From the NCBI GenBank assembly GCA_030248215.1, contig JASANG010000097.1:1-64000 (forward strand): 64,000 nucleotides of DNA, in the 5' to 3' direction. Below, piece by piece: positions 1 to 10,363 of the stretch (position 1 is the first letter of the stretch; the number at the start of each line of letters is the position of its first letter). The notes beneath the pieces were generated by a model. The model did not search any database. It was not told the DNA's origin and saw nothing but the letters and a program-made list of their open reading frames with translations. The stretch comes from Enoplolaimus lenunculus. Lineage: Eukaryota; Nematoda; Enoplea; Enoplida; Thoracostomopsidae. The position numbers and the translations under genes were made by a program.

Positions 1-679
1 AGTTTCTTTAATTGTTGTTTGAGTAAATTTAGCGGATATTGGACGGCCACGGGTTAACGTTATCGGTTGTGTTGGATAATAATGAAGCCTGTCAACCAAA
101 AATGCTTTACTTTCAGTTATACTTAGCAGCCCTGGTTGATTTGTTAGTGTAATTTCTAATATTCTAGAAATCTTAGGCTGAACAATCGCTGGTAAAGAAC
201 TAAAATTAATATAGAAGCATGGGCCATAATATGTGGTAGTTATGTTCGCAAATTTACAGCAGTTAAATGTAGTTTCTTCGAAGGTGCATAATATTTGTTT
301 TGAACAGTCGCCTAACAAACTAGAATATTCGTCCAAGAGACCACAAGTTGCAGGGGGATCAGATATTGTGAAATTTTGTAATAATGGATCGATATTTGCA
401 GAATCATAAGGTAAATTACTACAAGCATAATCGTACAAAGATGCTTTTTGCGTTGAACTCAAAGTCGTTGTATCTGTTGGAAATTGAGGACAAATATAAA
501 GATTAGGAAAACGAGACGTAAGGAATCCAGTAGCATCTGAAGATGAAGTTGACTTCAACGCAAGATTTTGAAACGTTGGACGCTTAAACCACCATGTGAA
601 CCCTTTAAATGTCAGTCCAACACTGTAAATTGCGAGAATAATCAAGACAATTGCGCAGCTGCCAAAATTATCTTTGTGA
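1..679 (-). CDS. DEG/ENaC-type ion channel, partial (5' exon and 3' part missing)
   Basis: Reading the minus strand from 679 down to 1 gives one open frame of about 226 codons with no stop. It opens after a good splice acceptor (TTTTTCAG, ending at 680), so at least one upstream exon exists; the frame enters in phase 2. Near the start is one hydrophobic segment (SCAIVLIILAIYSVG) fitting TM1, then extracellular sequence with PNLYICPQFP, FNCCKFANIT, YYGPCFYINF and AFLVDRLHYYP. The last three line up with the intact channel gene at 6769-8379 (LSCCNFT, IYGPCLFINF, VFLVDAWQYYP), and the YGxCfxiN block matches the GxCYTFN region of ENaC/ASIC proteins. The pore helix (TM2) would lie left of the window. 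The gene is a diverged paralogue of its neighbour in the same orientation. I could not identify the upstream exon. Function as a cation channel is inferred from family. Confidence 0.72.
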
Positions 680-2310
680 CTGAAAAACGTCAAAAATATA
701 TTTTAAATTGAAACAGTTCGCAAATATAAAATAGCGATATCGTATCTGAATGAAAAATTCATTTTTGCTATTTGAAAAAATGCGTTTTACCCTTTAACTC
801 ATAGAGTATACTATGATCAACTAAATACAAATAATATACAAGCAATACAAATACTGTGAGCAGTGTTTAATAACTAAATCTCCACAAGACGTGAGATTCC
901 CTTTGGGCTCAAACGTGAAGCTCCTATGCTCAGTAGTCATCGTGAACGCGTCCCTCCCGAGAAACTGGGAATCGAATGAAACGAGTCATAAAAGATCCAA
1001 AACATTTTGACGAACTATAAACAAGACAACGTTTGCTTAACGATGCATCGAATTTTTCAGACGTAGAAATTTGTATTTGAAAGATGCATTTGGCAACGCG
1101 AAAAGTAAAATTCCGTTTTCTTTGTGCCTTATTTCTGAAATGATCCGATGTTTCCATTCTATAACTGCGATGTCGGTTTCGAACTCAACATTGGTCAACT
1201 TTGTTCGATGTTTTACAGGACTGACCCTTGTTGTTTATATGTACCTGCTTGCCTGCTAAGTCTAAGCTTAATACTAAGTATTAATGGAATTGTAAGTTTA
1301 AATATAAGACTAATCCCGGTTTTCAATCTCTAATGTCAGCTGGTATCGGTGTCTCCCAAATGGACAGCTTCCAAAACACTGGTTTCACACAGTTCGGGGT
1401 AAAAATGTGTTGTAATAAAAATACATTTCACACAGACGGTCATGTAAATACAGAGATCTGTGAAACTCCTTAAGACAGCATTTTTAACCAAAACTAAACT
1501 TGAATATTTTCGTAGCCAGTTCAACATTTCAGGGGAGATAAAATAATTTTGGGAGGAAAATGCAAAGACTTCGCTCGACTTTACAAGCGGAACTAAACTT
1601 TCACAGGAATACGAAGAAAAAAATTTTAGCGTTGGCGCGTTCCCATGAATCGGCCTTCATACTTGTCCTTAATTCCCGAAGCTGAAAAAGTATGCATCAT
1701 TGAAATTTAGGCAAACTTACTCTGCCATGGCTTTATTATTTCTAAATACTCAATAGCGTCATGTCAGTCGTTTCCTTTGATCCTTTGTTTAAGTTATAAC
1801 AACGAAATTATTTATTATAAAACCTGTAATCAATTTGTACGCGTTTATGCTAAGAAATTTTGTGAAAATGCACGCTGAGATGTTACATAAGCATTTAAAC
1901 CAGAGCTACGCGCTACCAACAAATACCCACGGGTAAACATGGGCAGGGTAAAAGAATTGTGACACGAGTACACCGGCGGATAAAGAAATTCAATGTGCAG
2001 GTAAAATTTTTTAATCATTACCCACCCAGAATTTTCCTAAGAAACGGCAAATAGCGGTTCGAAGTACATAGCCAGAATCCCTGACACATAAATCAAATTG
2101 CTAACATTATGGTACTGAAAGTAGGTTTTGCCGAAGTTACATTCTACGACCTAACTTTACGCCAATTGTCTCATTCACGCGAATGTTGTTAGCAAATATG
2201 TATCTGCATTAGGCCATACACTCAGAAGAATTGTTACAAACATTTCAACTAAAATATTTTCAGAGTACAGCTTGTAATATTATGGTTTTAGTTTACATTT
2301 TAACGGTCTG
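680..2310. other. Non-coding stretch upstream of the partial channel exon
   Basis: This stretch must hold the first exon(s) and promoter of the partial DEG/ENaC gene, but no exon with both a convincing splice donor and channel-like sequence was seen. Short ORFs here lack any recognisable domain. Part of 790-900 resembles 40780-40880 (shared CATAGAGT and CAGTGTTTAA blocks), suggesting a diverged dispersed repeat. Confidence 0.4.
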
Positions 2311-2796
2311 TCTACGCTACTGTAAAAAATTGTCCCACGTACGAGCCCCTAAGTCTGTAATTTTATTGTTTCCAAATTACATGTCCAAATGTCACTCATG
2401 TCCTGTGTAGACCCTGCAGACAACTCGCACTTTTTCTAAACGACCTATGCTTGGTCACGTTGCCGTCCATACCCATGCTAAATTGTCAATACGTTATTTA
2501 AAGGACAACTGTTTTGTCCAGAGTCTGTCAGAAGGGACTCAGCATATCTCATAACACAAAATTTGTCGGAAGGAACTTCGCTTGGCAATTATACAGGGTC
2601 TGTTCGAAGGAACTCGTATTGTCAGACACTGTGTCCAGCCAGTGTCTACATTGTCTTTAGTCCCTTCGAAGGACCTGCTTTCAAAACCCACTATCTAGTT
2701 ACACCTCCTGTGAAGTCCTTATAGCTCAAGGACATTGTCGTTTTGTCCCGCCCTTAAAACCAGGTGTGTGGACAATTTTTTTTACAGTAGCGTAGA
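2311..2796. mobile_element. TIR element (MITE-like), TCTACGCTACTGTA ends
   Basis: The left end TCTACGCTACTGTAAAAAAT is repeated in inverted orientation at the right end (TTTTTTACAGTAGCGTAGA), giving TIRs of about 25-30 bp with a small length difference in the A run. The 486-bp interior has no ORF and carries several GAAGGGACTC/GAAGGAACT motifs. This is typical of a non-autonomous DNA transposon. Superfamily not assigned. It lies 46 bp from the next TIR element. Confidence 0.65.
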
Positions 2797-2842
2797 TAGT
2801 ATTACGTGGATGACCCATAACTCAAAAAATTATATTATATGC

Positions 2843-3263
2843 TACTGTAGTGATCCGAATAAGAGGCGAGAGACTGATAAATATTTGGCTTCTCCAGAGG
2901 GTACCCACTGTTATTCTGTTACAGATTGTTATTTATTTTTAACCAGCACTCATCCGCCCTTCGTTGCTGATATATCCGGTATTGCAACTATCCCGTCAAT
3001 AGCTTGAGTGATTACGAAAGGTTATACTTAGGAATGTGCTTTCAAAATTTAAGTATGCTTTAAAGTTTCGTACTCAACTTTACTTGGTCGTGGAGTCATT
3101 TATGCGCTACAATTAGGGATAATTGACATTTATGGACTCTTATTAGGGTTTACAGACTCTATCCGCTTACGGAGTCTTATTAGGGATACCGACTCTTACT
3201 GATCGGGGATTCTAAATTGTGGACGCCCTCTTATTACACTCACTTATTTGTATCACTACAGTA
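2843..3263 (+). mobile_element. TIR element family B, copy 1 (TACTGTAGTGATCCGAATAAGAG)
   Basis: The left end TACTGTAGTGATCCGAATAA and right end TATCACTACAGTA are inverted. The interior has repeated GGACTCTTATTAGGG-like phrases. Two further copies occur at 14948-15238 (opposite orientation) and 38495-38919, sharing both ends and internal blocks such as CTCCAGAGGG. Ends starting and finishing in TA fit an element that targets TA, as Tc1/mariner-type elements do; that assignment is inferred. No transposase coding is present. Confidence 0.68.
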
Positions 3264-3758
3264 TGTTGTTTTCTCGATGATTTGCTCACTTCATCTTTAC
3301 ATATTTTGCAAAAAAACCATTGGCAGTTGGTATAAACTTTACTTCAAATTAATTTTTAAGCCAAAAAATACGAATAAATTGCCAAATAACATACACGACA
3401 TTTATAACATCACATATTATTTCATAAACGTTAATGTTATTGAAATACCAAAGGTGACAATGACAGGATGGCAGCAAACATTAACGAAGTTTTGGATGCG
3501 ATTATGACGTTTGTCGTTAGACTAAATATTACCCAATACTCTAAAAGAGCCTAACATGTCTTCAGTTGCCTCGGTTATAACGTGCGACCGTAGAGAGTAT
3601 TACGTATTTCTGACATAATACAAATGTTTTTAAGTTGAAGCCAATAACAAATGTAAGCAATGCAGTCCGACTTCTCGCAACTGTCACTGACCTTTTTCAG
3701 AAATAATCTTCAGTGTGAGCTTATGGTATGCAGCAGGGTGCAACCGGAAGTGACAATT
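3264..3758. other. Gene-free spacer
   Basis: No supported gene. A 20-bp piece at 3733-3750 (GGGTGCAACCGGAAG) matches the terminus of TIR family E, directly abutting the family C element that follows. Confidence 0.4.
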
Positions 3759-4262
3759 TTATGACCATTCAGGTCATACTGCGCTCGCCAATATCAAGAA
3801 ATGTTCATGTTATTATTGGAAAGTAACAATAAAACTACTCTTTTGGTAGTGTGTTTGCAAAGTATTTTGCAGTTTTTCTCGTGATAAAATCAGAATTTAC
3901 AGAAAAATTTTACATTTCCCGTTTAACATTGAACTTCACTCAAAAGTTTTTATTTTTTAGCTAAAATTTGAATTTTTGCGCCAAATTTTGAATTTTGTGC
4001 CTGAATTGTGGGCCTAAATTTGAATTTCAAGCCAAAATGAAATTTTTCAGACCAAAATTTGAATTTCCCGCCGTCCAGCAAAATTTTAGTTTACTGCCCA
4101 AATTTGAATTTCCGGCAAAAATTTGAATTTCCGCGCCAACGCCGTTTCGCATTAGCTAAAATTTTGGACATTGATTTAGAAAGTGTTCGCAAATTGGCTG
4201 GGTATTTAAATGGTCGGACATTTTTTAACATTGGCGGGCGCAGTACAACCTGAATGGCGCAT
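3759..4262. mobile_element. TIR element family C, copy 1, with internal tandem repeats
   Basis: The ends (ATGACCATTCAGGTCATACTGCGC and, inverted, GCGCAGTACAACCTGAATGGCGC) form imperfect TIRs of about 40 bp. They match the ends of a second copy at 9417-9899. The core (about 3950-4140) is a degenerate array of roughly 20-26-bp units of the form GCCAAAATTTGAATTTCCC. The short ORF through it is repeat-derived. A non-autonomous DNA transposon carrying a minisatellite core is the best reading. Confidence 0.68.
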
Positions 4263-4859
4263 CAACAATAATTCGTAAAGCATAGTCAAGAAATTGTATA
4301 TATTCGTACTTTGTGAGATACTTTGTGAGATTGACCCATACCACAACATCGGATTACATTCAAGTATGAAGTTTTAAACAAATTCGTTTATTTATAAGCC
4401 AGCCGGAAAAGGGGGACGTTTTTCGCAAGACCCATTATTTTGATTTGGTTCGTTAAACCCGGAAACTGAGAATTTGTTCCATTCAAAGCTGCGATGTCCA
4501 AACTGTTGAGACATTACAAAAACAGCAAAAACAATAACACGCATATGCTGGAGACAATAACAGAATTATATATAAAAGGTATGTTATCGTTATTAATATA
4601 CAGTCAAAATATTACATTTTGAACAATAAATGAATGCCAGGATTACTTAGCTACTCAGCCTTATAACATGAAATTAATGTTTAATTTTATTTATGGCCCA
4701 TATTACAATAAAGGCCATTCCATTGGCCCGGGACAGCAATACACCAACAGTGAAACCGTATGCACTCAATACGCACAGCCAAATATATATATTTAAAAAT
4801 ATACATTTATATATAATATACACTGAGACTGTGATGTATTAGGGGCGGTTTTTACTTTT
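4263..4859. other. Gene-free spacer
   Basis: AT-rich sequence with no supported gene or repeat family. Confidence 0.4.
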
Positions 4860-5170
4860 CAACTATCCCTCTGTCCCAACAGACCCGCTGTACCAGCTGT
4901 CTCCTCTGTCCCAACTGTCCCAACTGTCGGTACTGTCCAACTGTCCAACTTTCCCACTGTCTCAACTGTTCCACTGTCCCAACTGTCTCGCTGTCCCGAC
5001 TGTCCCTCTGTCCCAACTGTCTTGCTATCCCAACTGTCCCACTGTGCCAACTGTACCGCTGTCCCAATTGTCCCGCTGTCCCAACTGTCCTGCTATACCA
5101 ATTGTCTCGCTGCTGCAACTGTTTCGCTCTCCCAACTGTCTTGCTGTTCCAACTGTCCCGCTGTCCCAAT
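4860..5170. repeat. Minisatellite, CTGTCCCAACTGTC-type units
   Basis: About 310 bp of back-to-back CCAACTGTCC(C/T)GCTGTCC-type units with point differences. The basic word is 9 bp (CTGTCCCAA / CTGTCCCGC), often paired to 18 bp. Because the unit is a multiple of three, all frames stay open and give long repetitive ORFs (e.g. GQRDSWDSGTVGT on the minus strand); these are a by-product of the repeat and not called as genes. Confidence 0.85.
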
Positions 5171-5766
5171 TATATTTGTTGTATGTGCTCCTGATCCATT
5201 GCTGTTCCGGGAAATGGGACGGCAAAGATTTGAAAGCTTAAGGTCAGGTTTACGTTTAGTGTACGCAAAGACTTAGATTTGGGTTTAGTGGTCATGCCCA
5301 TATCATTAACATGGGCCATAACAGTTAACTCAAACAAACCAGAAATGACGAGAAACTTCGTGTAAACAGCCTGAAGTTACTCGTGAACGATGTACCAGAA
5401 ACATTTTACCATAATTATGTACATTGAAACCACATTTTTGTATCCGAGACAGGATTTGAGAGCAGTGTCAAAAACATACCTCACACGCAAACATAACACA
5501 TTCATAAGAGTCAAAAGTGACCGCAGAGGATATCACAATTCAGGACAGAAATCAGATTTGTTCTTTAGTCGCAAGATTACAAATATTCCAATCGCGACAA
5601 ATCGTCAATCATTTTTCGTATGAATTTATGCCATTTCAACTGAATCGATATTCAAATTTAGAATCGAATCCGGTTATGTTGTGCGGTTGTATACCGAAAG
5701 CTCAATGCTTGAGTCTGATGAGACATTCTACGGTCTAATACAGTAGTTGGCCTTACGAAGTGGCAG
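5171..5766. other. Gene-free spacer
   Basis: No supported gene. Three short overlapping ORFs have no recognisable domain. Confidence 0.35.
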
Positions 5767-5987
5767 ATATTAATGATAAACAAAAATTGCCAGATTTCAT
5801 GTTTTACGCTTGTAATTTGTTTACTTTGCAAAAAAGTTTACAGGAGTTAGAAAATATTAAAAAATTAAGTAAAGTTGCTTTTACTGAAAATAACTTTTCG
5901 CGTACGACACCGGGCAATGATGGATGGCGACAGCCGGTGCTGGATGATCTCGGATGCCATCTCATCGCAGTTGTTCAGTTATTCAAG
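5767..5987 (+). CDS. Orphan exon candidate, unknown protein
   Basis: An open frame runs from an acceptor-like AAGTGGCAG to a donor-like CAAG|GTTTGT. It encodes about 73 residues including FMFYACNLFTLQKSLQELEN and GWRQPVLDDLGCHLIAVVQLFK, which has the mixed composition of real coding sequence. Entry phase would be 1 and exit phase 0. I do not recognise a family, and no flanking exon with matching phase was found. It may be an exon of an unassigned plus-strand gene or a chance ORF; the weak pyrimidine tract counts against it. Confidence 0.22.
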
Positions 5988-6157
5988 GTTTGTTTACTTA
6001 TCGAGTTTTAAAAGTTCCCACGCTCGTAATTCGTCGACAAAAAAGTTCTCACGTTCTCACGCATCCAAGGCTGTTTCAAACGTAACTTTTGCGCTTATGT
6101 TGTAGTTTAAATTAAATTTCCACGCTCACAGTCATCAATTCGATACAAATCGTCAAA

Positions 6158-6522
6158 GGCTGGGTTTCCGAATACCTACTTAAGTATCACTTGGTACTTA
6201 CGTACGTGCTAAGTAATTACTTAGCCATTTTGTCGTTTTTAAAAGCGTACTTAAGTTAAGCAAATACTTCAACCGTTTACCAAACATGATAGATTTCAAA
6301 TTAATTGTTCAAGCATACAAACCTCGGGCCTACTGAAATTGTAGACTCGTGGTGCCTTTTTAATATAAATCAAAAATTATTACTTTTTGTTATGACGATG
6401 GCTCACATTTGGCCTTTACCTGTTTCGTTCGAACATTTAAGTATTTACGTAAGTCAGTGATTCAAGTAATTACTTAAGTATACTTTAAGTAAATTCTTAA
6501 CTAAGATTTTAGAAACCCAGCC
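6158..6522. mobile_element. TIR element family D (GGCTGGGTTTC ends, ACTTAAGTA-rich)
   Basis: GGCTGGGTTTC at the left is perfectly inverted as GAAACCCAGCC at the right. Inside the tips, both ends carry many ACTTAAGTA/TACTTACGTA words, so the imperfect inverted similarity extends for about 60-70 bp. No ORF. A related fragment with GGGTTTTTGAAAC and TACTTAAGTATTTGCTAAG is at 54338-54450. Non-autonomous DNA transposon; superfamily uncertain. Confidence 0.62.
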
Positions 6523-6768
6523 AATGTCTCTTCCACGTGAAATGCAAGAGAATTTTCTTACATCGCAGTTTCGTTTTAAAACCGTTTTTCCGCCCTCAAA
6601 TATATTCGAAAACAACATTCCCAGGATTTGCCTGCATACCGGAATTAATTATCACTGCTTGCGACCGTCTACAAAACATTCCCACGCCATTTGGCACGTG
6701 TTCAAGTCAGTTATGACACAAAATATTTACGCTTCAGCAGCAGTTTGAAAATATTCCCACGTTCTCCT

Positions 6769-8379
6769 TTAGTCTCTACCGCTAAAATCCGTTTTTCCCA
6801 TCTGTATTGTGTCCGTACTATCGACACGTTCAATCCCTGCGTTCGGTGTCGTACCATTTGCAACTGCGTTTTCACTTTTCCCACAACAACATTTGCCTCG
6901 AGCAGGACAGCAAGCGCAATGTGCAACTGCAAATTGTACTGTCAGCCAAAGTAACATAAAAATACACGTGTACAATATAACTGTAAGTCCAATATGCCAT
7001 AACAGGGTAGAAAACGGGAACTGATAATATTCTTCAAATAGAACAACTTGAGACGACTTGGCGTACAGAACCATTTCAGCTGCATCTGCTGGTATTTTTG
7101 TTGGATCAGAGGGGTCCCTACTTCCGAGGGGATACCGCGTTACAGTAGGGTCATACACCACCGAGTAGGACTTGTAATTTTCACACTGTTCTAAGCATTT
7201 ACTCAACGTAAATCGCTGGCCAGGCAAAACATAACTCATTTGACTGGCATGAACAATGGTCCGGTTGTCAAATTCAGCTATTTTTTCATTCACACAACTG
7301 ACAGTTTCTTGAAGCGAGCATAGGTCGTACGTTACGGTAGTGTTTGCATTCAAACTCGCGGCATGTTTTGATTCCTTTGGTTTGACCCGATTCCATGGAG
7401 GCCAAACAAGATTGGTGTACGGTAGATTGCATTTACAAACACTTCGAACATGAAACACCATACAAGCAGCGTAGCAGTCATAATCTTTGTCCAGTACCAT
7501 CCCACGGTCGTATTCTTTGTCCATTAATGATTCGAATGACTGTTGTCTTCGTCGTGTTTCTTGATTGAATTTCGCTGTTTCTTCGTTTTCTTCGCTAATA
7601 TCGTTTTGACGATGTTGATAGACGAACAAATTTTTCCGCAACTGTATTGCAATTTCTACACGTTCACCAGTATTGAATGCAAAGCTGTTGATTGGGTAAT
7701 ATTGCCATGCGTCGACTAAAAATACCCTCGAGCTTAGCGGTGCTACTTCGCTTACATCGTCAGAGTCAGATAAAACTTTACCGTCCAAAAATAACCGAAG
7801 CGATAATTTGTTATAAACTCCAGCTGAAGCAAACGAATGATCAGGGGCCGAGAAATTGATAAACAGACAAGGGCCATAAATTGACGGCAGAGTCCGGGTA
7901 AAATTACAACAACTCAAATCAACGCCGTCAAGCAAGCAGCCATGTAGCAGCCCTGGGCATTGCCAACCAAGGGCACCGAACGCTTTTGAGGGGTCACCTT
8001 GGTATTCTTCTAAATATTGATCGTAAAATACGTTTCGAAGCAAATATTCAGTTGAATTCCAATTTTCATCAATTCCACCTAATAAATTTCCGTACTGTTG
8101 ATTTGTCCGTGGATTTAAACGAGGAACAGTGTTGTACAATGCGTATTGGGCTGCAATTTGATGTAACTGGTCAAGAGACGAAATGTGAGTGGCATTCAGA
8201 GGTCGCAGGGGGCAAATCATTATATTAGGGATCGGTGTTCGTCGTTGACGTACATAACTGGTCGAACTTGCGATAGGATACGATGTATACCAGAGGATAA
8301 GATGAAATATGTTGAACAAAGCGAACATTGCAATGATTGCACCCACTATGACCCATGTGATTTTCGCCCATGTTTTCAT
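6769..8379 (-). CDS. DEG/ENaC-type ion channel, single-exon, atypical pore
   Basis: This complete minus-strand ORF encodes 536 aa. The start is ATG at 8379 with an in-frame TGA 15 bp upstream, so it is the only reasonable start. TM1 spans residues ~8-32 (ITWVIVGAIIAMFALFNIF). A long extracellular region follows, with PNIMICPL, SCCNFT, YGPCLFINF and VFLVDAWQYYP. Next comes a cysteine-rich block (YDCYAACMVFHVRSVCKCN) closely resembling the C..C......C.C motif of the DEG/ENaC family, and later LSKCLEQCENY. TM2 is ~456-490 (FSTLLWHIGLTVILYTCIF). The C-tail has a CACCPARGKCCCG cluster suited to palmitoylation. Usual family length is 500-650 aa. Two oddities stand out: almost no cytosolic N-terminus before TM1, hence no His-Gly gating motif, and no G-x-S selectivity-filter triplet in TM2. 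A sodium/cation channel role is inferred; ion selectivity is uncertain. Its paralogue is at 1-679. Confidence 0.82.
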   Translation of the reverse strand: MKTWAKITWVIVGAIIAMFALFNIFHLILWYTSYPIASSTSYVRQRRTPIPNIMICPLRPLNATHISSLDQLHQIAAQYALYNTVPRLNPRTNQQYGNLLGGIDENWNSTEYLLRNVFYDQYLEEYQGDPSKAFGALGWQCPGLLHGCLLDGVDLSCCNFTRTLPSIYGPCLFINFSAPDHSFASAGVYNKLSLRLFLDGKVLSDSDDVSEVAPLSSRVFLVDAWQYYPINSFAFNTGERVEIAIQLRKNLFVYQHRQNDISEENEETAKFNQETRRRQQSFESLMDKEYDRGMVLDKDYDCYAACMVFHVRSVCKCNLPYTNLVWPPWNRVKPKESKHAASLNANTTVTYDLCSLQETVSCVNEKIAEFDNRTIVHASQMSYVLPGQRFTLSKCLEQCENYKSYSVVYDPTVTRYPLGSRDPSDPTKIPADAAEMVLYAKSSQVVLFEEYYQFPFSTLLWHIGLTVILYTCIFMLLWLTVQFAVAHCACCPARGKCCCGKSENAVANGTTPNAGIERVDSTDTIQMGKTDFSGRD

Positions 8380-8827
8380 TTTTGCTCGATTTCATATACG
8401 GCGTTTAAATACTAATTCGTCCGTTGTAATTGGTTGATTTTTAAGTTTCTATTTTAGTATAAAATGTTTACTGTCATATTTAAGTATAAAGCATAATTTT
8501 GAAAATCATACTTTAAAACTGTTTACCATGGGTTCATGACAACTCGACGCATAAAACTTGTAATCCTAAATCTGGCCAACTCTACAACTATCGCTTGTTC
8601 GCCAAGTTTGCTTCCTCTCCGTACTTTAAAATTTGTCAACCGAAGAATTTCATTCTATTGTTGCAATGTCCTATTTATTGAAAGTATAACATCTGTAAAT
8701 GCTGATGCATGGCTATAAAATGGTTAAAAACTCGTTGAATGTTCAAACCCATTATAACACCATTTACTTCTACTCTATGGTCGATATTAACAATTGCCCT
8801 TATAGTTGAAAAGTATATATCTCTTAG
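8380..8827. other. Upstream region of the single-exon channel gene
   Basis: Sequence 5' to the channel start. A TATTTAAA word lies on the minus strand at about 8406-8413, some 30 bp upstream of the ATG; this is too close for an ordinary TATA box unless the 5' UTR is absent or very short, so no promoter is claimed. Confidence 0.25.
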
Positions 8828-8988
8828 CAACCAAGAGCTTATACAAAGGGCGGATTTAGGGGATATATTCCCTCTTGAAATTTCCGAGAAGACGGCCAAA
8901 ACTATATTTAAGAGATTTTACAGCAATTTTCTGGATCAAAAAGATGAAGAAAATTTTTTTCATTCGCTACTCTCGCTTGCAAAGAAAG
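8828..8988 (+). CDS. Orphan exon candidate, ABC-transporter (ABCC)-like N-terminal segment
   Basis: The frame is bounded by an acceptor (TATATATCTCTTAG) and a donor (AAAG|GTTAAC), entering in phase 2 and leaving in phase 1. It encodes about 53 residues beginning NQELIQRADLGDIFPLEIS and ending FFHSLLSLAKKG. The pattern of basic residues, Leu, Asp-Leu, a proline five residues on, then Phe and small helices resembles the segment after the first hydrophobic stretch of ABCC transporters (such as CFTR/MRP4). That likeness is by eye and short. No neighbouring ABC exon was found in the window, so it may be a gene fragment. Confidence 0.25.
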
Positions 8989-9416
8989 GTTAACATCAAA
9001 GTAATTCCTGACTCCTACCAGCAACCATCAAATCATGTCCAGCTTATAATGGAGTAGAAACCAAATTAAGCATAGCATAATAAGCAAAGTACTTTTCGAA
9101 CAAAATGACCATTCGAAATAATGTGAAATGTTTGTGTAGAATGTTGGTCAGTTATAGACTTGCTATGGCTATCATACGATGTCCAATACCACCACAAGTT
9201 TATACTTTGGCGCTGGTGATGCACAGAATTAGAAGATGGAATAAAGTTAACTTTTTCAAACATTTTGGTATGTTTCCACTCAATTCAACCTGTGAATTCG
9301 AAAAATATATAATTTGACTGTATTTCGAGAAAATAATTTCACTCATTTTTCACCATTTTATTACGGTACTAATCAATGACGGGCGATGCCGAAATACATT
9401 AAAAATCATGGCACCG
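8989..9416. other. Gene-free spacer
   Basis: No supported feature; short ORFs without recognisable domains. Confidence 0.35.
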
Positions 9417-9899
9417 TTTATGCACCATCCTGGTTATGCTGCGCTAGGCAATGTCAAAAATCATGCTTAGCTTTGAATTTTCCGTCTAAAATTGAAAATT
9501 TTCCGCCATAATATAAATTTAAGCAAAAATTTGAATTCCGCACCGAATTTTTGAATTTCCCGACAAAATTTAAATTTTCACACCAAAATATAAATTTCCC
9601 GCCAAAATTTGAATTTATTCACCGCAATATAAATTTCCGTGCCAAAAATTGAAAAATTAATATAAATTGTAAACCCTGCAATTTCTACTAAACAGTGACC
9701 GTACATTTTGCAATTTGTTTTAAAAGGGTAATGTTTTTACACACTATTTTTGCCCGGTCACATCATTTTGTAAGTAATTTGTATGACAAGCTAAAATTTT
9801 GGACATAATTTTTAAAAAGTGTTCGTAAATTAGCAGGTGTTAAAATGGTCGGAGATTTTTTGACATTTGCGAGCGCAGTATAACCTGGATGGTGCATTA
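9417..9899. mobile_element. TIR element family C, copy 2
   Basis: The ends are TTTATGCACCATCCTGGTTATGC and, inverted, ATAACCTGGATGGTGCATTA. They match copy 1 at 3759-4262, as does the block AGCTAAAATTTTGGACAT near the right end. The core (about 9470-9650) is again a degenerate array of GCCAAAATTTGAATTTCCC-type units. No coding capacity. The two copies are in the same orientation. Confidence 0.68.
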
Positions 9900-10268
9900 T
9901 CGCCTCCCTGCCTGTGAAATTAATATGTTTCTGTACATGAATTTAAAGAAAAACATCAACAAAATACTAAGCTGCAGTTTTGAAACACAAAACCATAATA
10001 TACTCACATGCAGAAAGCGTCGTAGTTTAGTATTTTATTTAATTGAATGCACAAAAATCCGGATGTTACTTAAAAACAATGTGGTTATAGTAAAAAGGGA
10101 TAAAATTTGTGCTGAATGACGCTGAAATTTCGTTAAGTAAATAAATGTAACGTAATACAGCAAAAAGAAACAGATTTGTAAAAACATTGGTGCAGGTTGT
10201 ATAGAATGAAGTACTTAAGGAAGAATGCTCGTCGAATTAAATGAATAGTTTACTAATACGTCAAGTCC

Positions 10269-10363
10269 AGGGTGCAACCGGATACCAAAAACTGACGGAG
10301 CCGGAACCGGATGTCGATTTTTTGCCGGAGCTGGAGCCGGATCCGAATATTCGGTTGCACCCT
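10269..10363. mobile_element. TIR element family E, short copy (AGGGTGCAACCG ends)
   Basis: A 95-bp unit has a perfect 12-bp TIR: AGGGTGCAACCG at the left and CGGTTGCACCCT at the right. The interior is a run of GGAGCCGGAACCGG-type words. Longer relatives sit at 45387-45800, 27364-27725 (reverse) and 57338-57647, with fragments at 3733 and 13015-13090. Confidence 0.68.

Noticed and set aside
4860-5170. CRISPR-like direct repeats
   Set aside because: Units are contiguous without unique spacers, and the sequence is a eukaryotic minisatellite.
4852-5276. Overlapping ORFs on both strands (GQRDSWDSGTVG and SQLSHCPNCPAV types)
   Set aside because: Direct product of the CTGTCCCAA minisatellite with a unit length divisible by three.
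6809-7024. Plus-strand ORFs opposite the channel gene (6809-7024, 7986-8228, 8185-8415)
   Set aside because: Shadows of the 536-codon minus-strand gene, which carries clear domain evidence.
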